Assembly (NCBI GenBank): GCA_964649725.1
Contig: CAZYTM010000002.1
Location: forward strand, 372,001 to 436,000
Source: CAZYTM01 sp964649725
Lineage (GTDB): Bacteria > Desulfobacterota > Desulfuromonadia > Geobacterales > Geobacteraceae
Length of the DNA: 64,000 nt
Direction: 5' to 3'
The notes under the pieces were generated by a model that searched no databases, had not been told where the DNA came from, and worked only from the letters and a program-made list of their open reading frames with translations. Of the stretch, positions 60,116 through 64,000 are shown piece by piece. The position numbers and the translations under genes were made by a program. Each line of letters starts with the position of its first letter. Position 1 is the first letter of the stretch.

Positions 60116-60175
60116 GCTACCACGTCCTTGGACCTGCCCTAATATACTGGCAGGTCAAGGCCGATCCCGTTGAAC
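60115..60175 (+). other. attC-like site 1
   Basis: Stem GACCTGCC/GGCAGGTC, then an extrahelical G (60130), then CCTT/AAGG; an eight-base unpaired spacer ends in ccc, followed by GTTGAAC, which fits the attC core GTTRRRY. The left outer box (AGCTACC) is a poor match to RYYYAAC. The ATG of the next gene is 17 bases after the core, typical of integron cassettes. Confidence 0.6.
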
Positions 60176-60191
60176 AAAAAAAGAGGCAATA

Positions 60192-61190
60192 ATGGCAAAT
60201 CCCAGATTCCTTTTGACTGGTGCTGGATTCACCCATAATTTTGGCACACCACTCGCGGGTGAGTTGTGGGCAGTAATCCTAAACCATCCGAAAGTCCATG
60301 AGTATCCGCGTATCAAGCAGGCGCTGTTATCGGATTTTGATTTTGAGAGCGTTTACCATAGTGTGGTTAATGGCGGCTACACACCGAATGAAATTAAGGC
60401 CCTGACAGATGCGGTCTCATATTCCTACGCTTACATAGACGAAATAGTCCGTAAGTGGGGTTTTAGGAGAGATGCTCCTTATCCGGTATATGTTTATAAA
60501 GTGCAAGAAATGATCTCTGCTTTTTCAAGTAGCAGCAAAAGTTACCCTGGCTATATTTTCACCTTAAATCAGGATCTTTTTCTGGAGAGGCATCATTACA
60601 ACGGTGAAGCACCTTGTCTCCCGGGTGTTCAGCATAAGAGCAATTGGTTCTCTTCACACTTCCGCGATGCATTAGGTCCAAGCGATTATTGTGACCTTCC
60701 TTCTGAGTAATATCTAAATCAAGAGGGAACGAGTATTTTATCTAGCCATAAGTTCCACTATTTGAAATTGCATGGGTCCTGTAACTGGCGGAGTGCTATA
60801 ACCCCTCAGCAAATGGTAATTGGCCACGGCAAGAAGAACATGATTGATCAGGAGCCGTTACTGAAATGGTATCTACAGGTGTTTTCTGAGCAACTTAAAA
60901 TACCCAATGCTAGACTCCTTGTGATTGGCTACGGTTTTGGAGATTCACATATAAATGAGATTATCGCTAACTCAGTGACTTCATCCAATCTTAAAGTGTA
61001 CATCATGACGCCTGAACCCCCGCAATCTCTCAATAACCGCTTAGTAGGATCAGTTGAAGGCCAGACGATATGGTCAGGTTTAGGTGGGTATTATCACTGG
61101 ACACTAGGCAGGATGTTCCCCGGTGACCAGTCTGAAACAGCCGAATGGAGAACAATTAAAGACCAATTTTTTGAAGGTCAGCTTCGCTAG
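60192..61190 (+). pseudogene. SIR2-like protein interrupted by an in-frame TAA
   Basis: The frame reads FLLTGAGFTHNFGTPLAGELW, YIFTLNQDLFLERHHYNG, then TAA at 60708-60710, and continues in frame as YLNQEGTSILSSHKF, LKLHGSCNW and LLVIGYGFGDSHINEII to 61190. The combined 332 codons make a SIR2_2-type NAD-binding domain, found in phage-defence proteins that degrade NAD. A Tyr codon to TAA is the likely change. It is a complete cassette-like unit between two attC-like sites. It could be dead, or the C-terminal part could still be made from an internal start. Confidence 0.85.
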
Positions 61191-61214
61191 CAATACTGAA
61201 TCATTTGCTGCTAG

Positions 61215-61284
61215 GTCCAACACGCGCTTCGACCATGACCGGGCGATAGCCCTGCCCGGTAGGTCAAGCACAGACCCGTTAACT
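61215..61284 (+). other. attC-like site 2
   Basis: Left box GTCCAAC fits RYYYAAC. Then ACGC, GCTT, an extrahelical C (61230), GACC, three bases, ACCGGGC, loop, GCCCGGT, one base, GGTC, AAGC, an eight-base spacer ending ccc, and GTTAACT. The spacings on both sides, and the position of the extrahelical base, are the same as in site 1. The next ATG is 17 bases beyond. Confidence 0.65.
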
Positions 61285-61300
61285 GAAAAGGAAATCAGAA

Positions 61301-62038
61301 ATGACTCTTAACTTCATGGATTTTGAAATTCCATTATTGAAAGCACTCGTCAAGCTCGGAGGAAAAGCAAAACCGGTGGAGGTGTATCCAGAAGTGGAAA
61401 AAATGATGGGATTGAATCCTATAAAGTTTCCTGAAGAATATGAACAATACAAGAGTAAGGTCGTTAAATGGAAAAATAAAGCGGCTTGGGCTCGTGAGTA
61501 CCTGAAGCGAAAAGAGCAGTTAGATGGATCTGAGCGGGGAATATGGAAAATTACGGATATTGGCAAGGACCGACTTAATCAATTTAATAGGACTCAGAAG
61601 GACCCGGACGAAGGGCTAGCCACTTTAATGGGTGTAGACTCCTCAATTTCAGAAGAAAATATCTCCCCTGAAGAAGGCTTCGACAATATCGAAAATCAAC
61701 TAATACACGCGACAGGTGGAATACTTGGCGTTCGAGGCATAGTGTACGAACCAATAAATGAGCAAGGCACAATTCTATTGTTTGCGGCTCTCTGTCATGA
61801 TTTAGGCTTCATGATAGAAGGCATCAGAAGCGCCTTTCCAGATGCCCTCCTCAGAAGAAGGAATGCAAAGGGAACCTGGAACAGTTGTAGAGCTGAATTT
61901 GAATTTAGATCATCCAATTTTAAGCTGCACAAACACGACCCAAACAAGTGCGACCTAATTATTTGCTGGGAACATGATTGGCAAGAATGTCCTAAAGAGG
62001 TTATTTGTCTGAAGGATCGAGTAAAAGAATTTAAATAG
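61301..62038 (+). CDS. Mrr-N winged-helix plus nuclease-like C-terminal protein
   Basis: 245 residues. The N-terminal 95 residues resemble Mrr_N (FEIPLLKALVKLGGKAKPVEVYPEVEKMMGL...WKNKAAWAREYLKRKEQL). The C-terminal part has LFAALCHDLGFMIEGIRSAFPDALLRRR then EFEFRSSNFKLHKHDPNKCDLIICWEHDW, a layout like PD-(D/E)xK endonucleases. A restriction or defence role is likely. AAAAGGAAATC precedes the ATG, 17 bases after attC-like site 2. No complete attC-like site follows it. Confidence 0.75.
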   Translation: MTLNFMDFEIPLLKALVKLGGKAKPVEVYPEVEKMMGLNPIKFPEEYEQYKSKVVKWKNKAAWAREYLKRKEQLDGSERGIWKITDIGKDRLNQFNRTQKDPDEGLATLMGVDSSISEENISPEEGFDNIENQLIHATGGILGVRGIVYEPINEQGTILLFAALCHDLGFMIEGIRSAFPDALLRRRNAKGTWNSCRAEFEFRSSNFKLHKHDPNKCDLIICWEHDWQECPKEVICLKDRVKEFK

Positions 62039-62268
62039 TTAACCAGACAGAAGCACCGGCCGGGGAGAGTCAGGGACGGTTCTTAGATTCCACATATATT
62101 TCATTTGGTTGTGAAATAATTACGGTATAGATGGGGACGGCAGACGAAAATAGTTCAGAAGATGCTGATATTTCTAGTGAAAAGAAGAATGTCCCCAATA
62201 GAAAACAGAGTAGCAGCATAGCAGGGGGAGCCCCCCTATTCTACGCTGACCAGTGATCGGAGTTCTGA
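62039..62268. other. Right end of the acquired region, no gene
   Basis: 230 bp. It starts with AGTTAAC at the stop codon, possibly the remnant of a left attC box, but no paired stem follows. Further on are GGGGACGG-type and GTCCCC words and a GC hairpin (AGGGGG-AGC-CCCCCT near 62222). It may hold the scar of a small mobile element; nothing definite. Confidence 0.4.
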
Positions 62269-63528
62269 TTGGGCCTCTTTGAAAAAATCGAATTCGAAGC
62301 GATCGAGCCTGATAACGCCGAGGTCAGACCTTCAACCCGGCAGTGGCATGGTGAGACCTTGACCATAGTCTATCCGTTGTGGCGGAAACTCCTCGCCATC
62401 CTCTTTGCCCTGATACTGCTGCCGATGTGTCAGGCATTCTTAGTCGAAGGTTTCTTCCTCTTCGAGATCATAATTGTGGCCGGGGTGGCTATCGGTATCT
62501 GGTATCTGGGGGATAGCCTGCTGACCCGGGAGATCGTCTTTGCGCCGGACCGGATCGTCAAAAAGTGGTACTTCGGCCAGGTCGTGCTGCCGGTGGACAG
62601 CCTGGTCCTGAAGGCCAATGAGCAGAGCATCAGGCTCTATCATCGTTCTACGGAGAATATCCGCGAAGCAGTGTTGGTCCAACGCCAGTTCATCAGCACA
62701 GAGGAAGGGGCTGATCTGTGCAAATATGCGGATGATGTCTACCAGGTCAGTGCCAATGCGGTGAAATGGGCGCAAAACCCTGTGGTTGAATTTCGCAAAG
62801 CGGTTTCGTCATACCGGGCTATGGCCGCTTTTTTCTTTATCTATGCCATCATCGCCATCATCGTCGAAGGCTTTTCCGTCCGGTTTATCGGCTTTGCGCC
62901 GGGGCTGCCGGCTTTCCCGCTTCGACTCGCCGCTAGCTGTCTGGCGTTGGCCGTATTCTTCCTGCTCCATCGGCTCTCCCCAACTACCCCTCCGGTAACG
63001 GCAGGAACAGCTGCTCCCGACCAGGCCGCCGTCCAGTCCGCGGTTGCAGTCATCGGCGTGGCCGGGCTCGGGCTGCTGCTCTTCCTCCTCTTCGGCAATG
63101 CCCTGGATTTCTATATGTTCCAGTCAGTGGGGGTCCTCTACTTCTTCGATTTCTACCCACGCCTCTCTAGCTGGCAAGAGGCTCTTCAAGAATCGATTGT
63201 CACTATAAAATCGGTCGTAGAGCGGCAGACCATGCCGCGCCGGTCGCTGCACGTTTCACTGGTGCTGTTGGGGACTCTGGCAGTGACCAGCTACGGGGAG
63301 AGCAACCACTATCTATACAAGAGCCGCCAGGACTGCCTGGACGACTGGGGGGACGGCAAGGATTGCCGGGAAGCGCCTGCCAGCAAGAGCTACCACCGTA
63401 GTTTCAACTATTATGGACCGCGCTATGAGGGGAGCCTCAGCAAGCCAGCCAAGTCGGTGGGGATCGGTACCGTCAATCGCGGTGGATTCGGTTCTCTCGG
63501 CAACTTTCACGCTTCTTTTAGTGGCTAG
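62269..63528 (+). CDS. Membrane protein with fused YgiB-like C-terminal segment
   Basis: 419 residues from a TTG start (GGAG six bases upstream). Two helices at about 42-85, a PH-like cytoplasmic segment (REIVFAPDRIVKKWYFGQVVLP), then three more helices to about 285. From residue 322 (MPRRSLHVSLVLLGTLAV) the sequence aligns with the lipoprotein at 30688-31002, including YKSRQDCLDDWGDGKDC and the GGFGS tail. The former lipobox LSGC reads VTSY, so the lipidated Cys is lost. GC-rich, like the core genome. Confidence 0.75.
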   Translation: MGLFEKIEFEAIEPDNAEVRPSTRQWHGETLTIVYPLWRKLLAILFALILLPMCQAFLVEGFFLFEIIIVAGVAIGIWYLGDSLLTREIVFAPDRIVKKWYFGQVVLPVDSLVLKANEQSIRLYHRSTENIREAVLVQRQFISTEEGADLCKYADDVYQVSANAVKWAQNPVVEFRKAVSSYRAMAAFFFIYAIIAIIVEGFSVRFIGFAPGLPAFPLRLAASCLALAVFFLLHRLSPTTPPVTAGTAAPDQAAVQSAVAVIGVAGLGLLLFLLFGNALDFYMFQSVGVLYFFDFYPRLSSWQEALQESIVTIKSVVERQTMPRRSLHVSLVLLGTLAVTSYGESNHYLYKSRQDCLDDWGDGKDCREAPASKSYHRSFNYYGPRYEGSLSKPAKSVGIGTVNRGGFGSLGNFHASFSG

Positions 63529-63575
63529 GAGGAACACGGAGGGTCAGCCCCTGACACGAGACATTTCAAACTATC

Positions 63576-63619
63576 AAAACGCCGTTAAGCCTTTATTCCA
63601 TGACTTAACGGCGTTTTTT
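63576..63619 (+). terminator. Terminator after the fused membrane protein gene
   Basis: AAAACGCCGTTAAG, 13-base loop, CTTAACGGCGTTTTTT. Confidence 0.9.
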
Positions 63620-63735
63620 AGAATTCCGGGGGAATAGACAGTGTCTAGGCTTCCAAGTTTATAAGTTGAGGGATTAGAGTGGAATAGAATCAAAACTCTT
63701 GCTTCTCGATCCCCACAATACGCAATTCAAAATGT

Positions 63736-64000
63736 TCACACCTTGTTGCCGTTAAGCGCAGTAACCTCGTTGCACAACATCTTTCCCCAAACATGATGCT
63801 CTAAATCGGGATAGGTCTTGAAAACCCGACCGCCCCTTGTCCTAAAGAGCTTTTTAGGATTCTGATTATCAATGGAATTGTCGTAGACATAGCCGCGATC
63901 AGCTAACAGCAGTCCAAGTACCGCATTGGCCATGGAACGGGAATAGCGGGAAATGATTTTTGCAATCGGTACTTCATGCCCACCCTCAAGCATTCGTCTG
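63736..64000 (-). CDS. Zeta-toxin-like kinase, C-terminal part (gene continues beyond window)
   Basis: The last 87 residues are visible: RRMLEGGHEVPIAKIISRYSRSMANAV, then LLLADRGYVYDNS. EGGHxVP...I..RY.RS and the following DRxYxxDNS are the C-terminal signature of zeta-toxin-like AAA kinases (UDP-GlcNAc kinase family). The frame is open to the right edge through Arg-Arg before the first visible Met, so that Met is internal. The P-loop half lies outside the window. Whether an antitoxin accompanies it cannot be seen. Confidence 0.75.
   Translation of the reverse strand, partial: RRMLEGGHEVPIAKIISRYSRSMANAVLGLLLADRGYVYDNSIDNQNPKKLFRTRGGRVFKTYPDLEHHVWGKMLCNEVTALNGNKV

Noticed and set aside
60711..60761. 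The break in the SIR2 gene as a frameshift or two separate genes
   Set aside because: Both halves lie in the same frame and the 17 codons between are open, so only the TAA separates them.
58960..62268. CRISPR array or integrase gene in the acquired region
   Set aside because: No regularly spaced repeats and no tyrosine-recombinase motifs were seen; only the two attC-like hairpins recur.

Overview
This 64 kb window looks like a chromosomal segment from a Geobacter-like member of the Desulfuromonadota. Four things point there: nifHDK lying beside an ANTAR-domain response regulator of the GnfR type; a triheme periplasmic cytochrome that closely resembles PpcA (c7 family); a MetV/MetF pair next to folD; and Pta/AckA acetate metabolism. 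Most of the window is GC-rich, densely packed and syntenic in character. About 57.2-62.2 kb is clearly different: AT-richer, looser, and containing broken genes.

Layout. 1-6 kb (minus strand): nifK (cut by the window edge), nifD, nifH, a gnfR-like ANTAR antiterminator and nifV. nifH has a strong sigma-54 promoter followed by a hexaloop hairpin and an intrinsic terminator, and nifV also has a hairpin terminator just before its ribosome binding site. A large multi-PAS histidine kinase (6.2-10.1 kb) lies upstream and is a candidate sensor. 10-20 kb: small Lys-rich exported protein, rhomboid protease, lipoprotein serine hydrolase, a five-gene HlyD/ABC-2 exporter (YbhGFSR-like) and a GAF-GGDEF cyclase. 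20-31 kb: YggT-DivIVA-YggU, a membrane TPR protein, FmdB, folD-metV-metF, galU, TonB, and a lipoprotein/GspS-like ATP-grasp/DUF350 operon. 31-38.7 kb: pta and ackA (convergent), a ferredoxin with a TTG start, a 700-residue zinc-ribbon protein, hpt, a DUF1573 protein and a degenerate metallo-beta-lactamase. 38.8-57 kb: tRNA-Arg(CCG), a histidine kinase translationally coupled to a PstS-like binding protein, a metal-homeostasis block (Fur/Zur-like, znuACB, cusBA-like RND pump, two exported proteins, NikR), a PerR-like/rubredoxin/rubrerythrin peroxide-stress block, a fused homocysteine methyltransferase-MTHFR, DedA, an alpha/beta hydrolase, the PpcA-like cytochrome and a quinone oxidoreductase.

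57.2-62.2 kb is an acquired region. Two tandem MNT-HEPN toxin-antitoxin pairs sit between 176-bp direct repeats that duplicate the 5' end of the quinone oxidoreductase; the first HEPN gene carries an in-frame TGA. Next come three AT-rich genes (unknown, SIR2-like with an in-frame TAA, and Mrr-N plus nuclease-like), separated by two hairpin sites with the same integron attC-like architecture. This suggests a small cassette array without a visible integrase. The window ends with a membrane protein that carries a fused paralogue of the 31-kb lipoprotein, and the C-terminal part of a zeta-toxin-like kinase.

The most interesting points are the RNA-controlled nif leaders, a hairpin repeat family placed in all three nif intergenic regions, the long direct repeats around the toxin-antitoxin block, and the attC-like sites around defence-type genes. 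All assignments come from reading the sequence; no database search was run.
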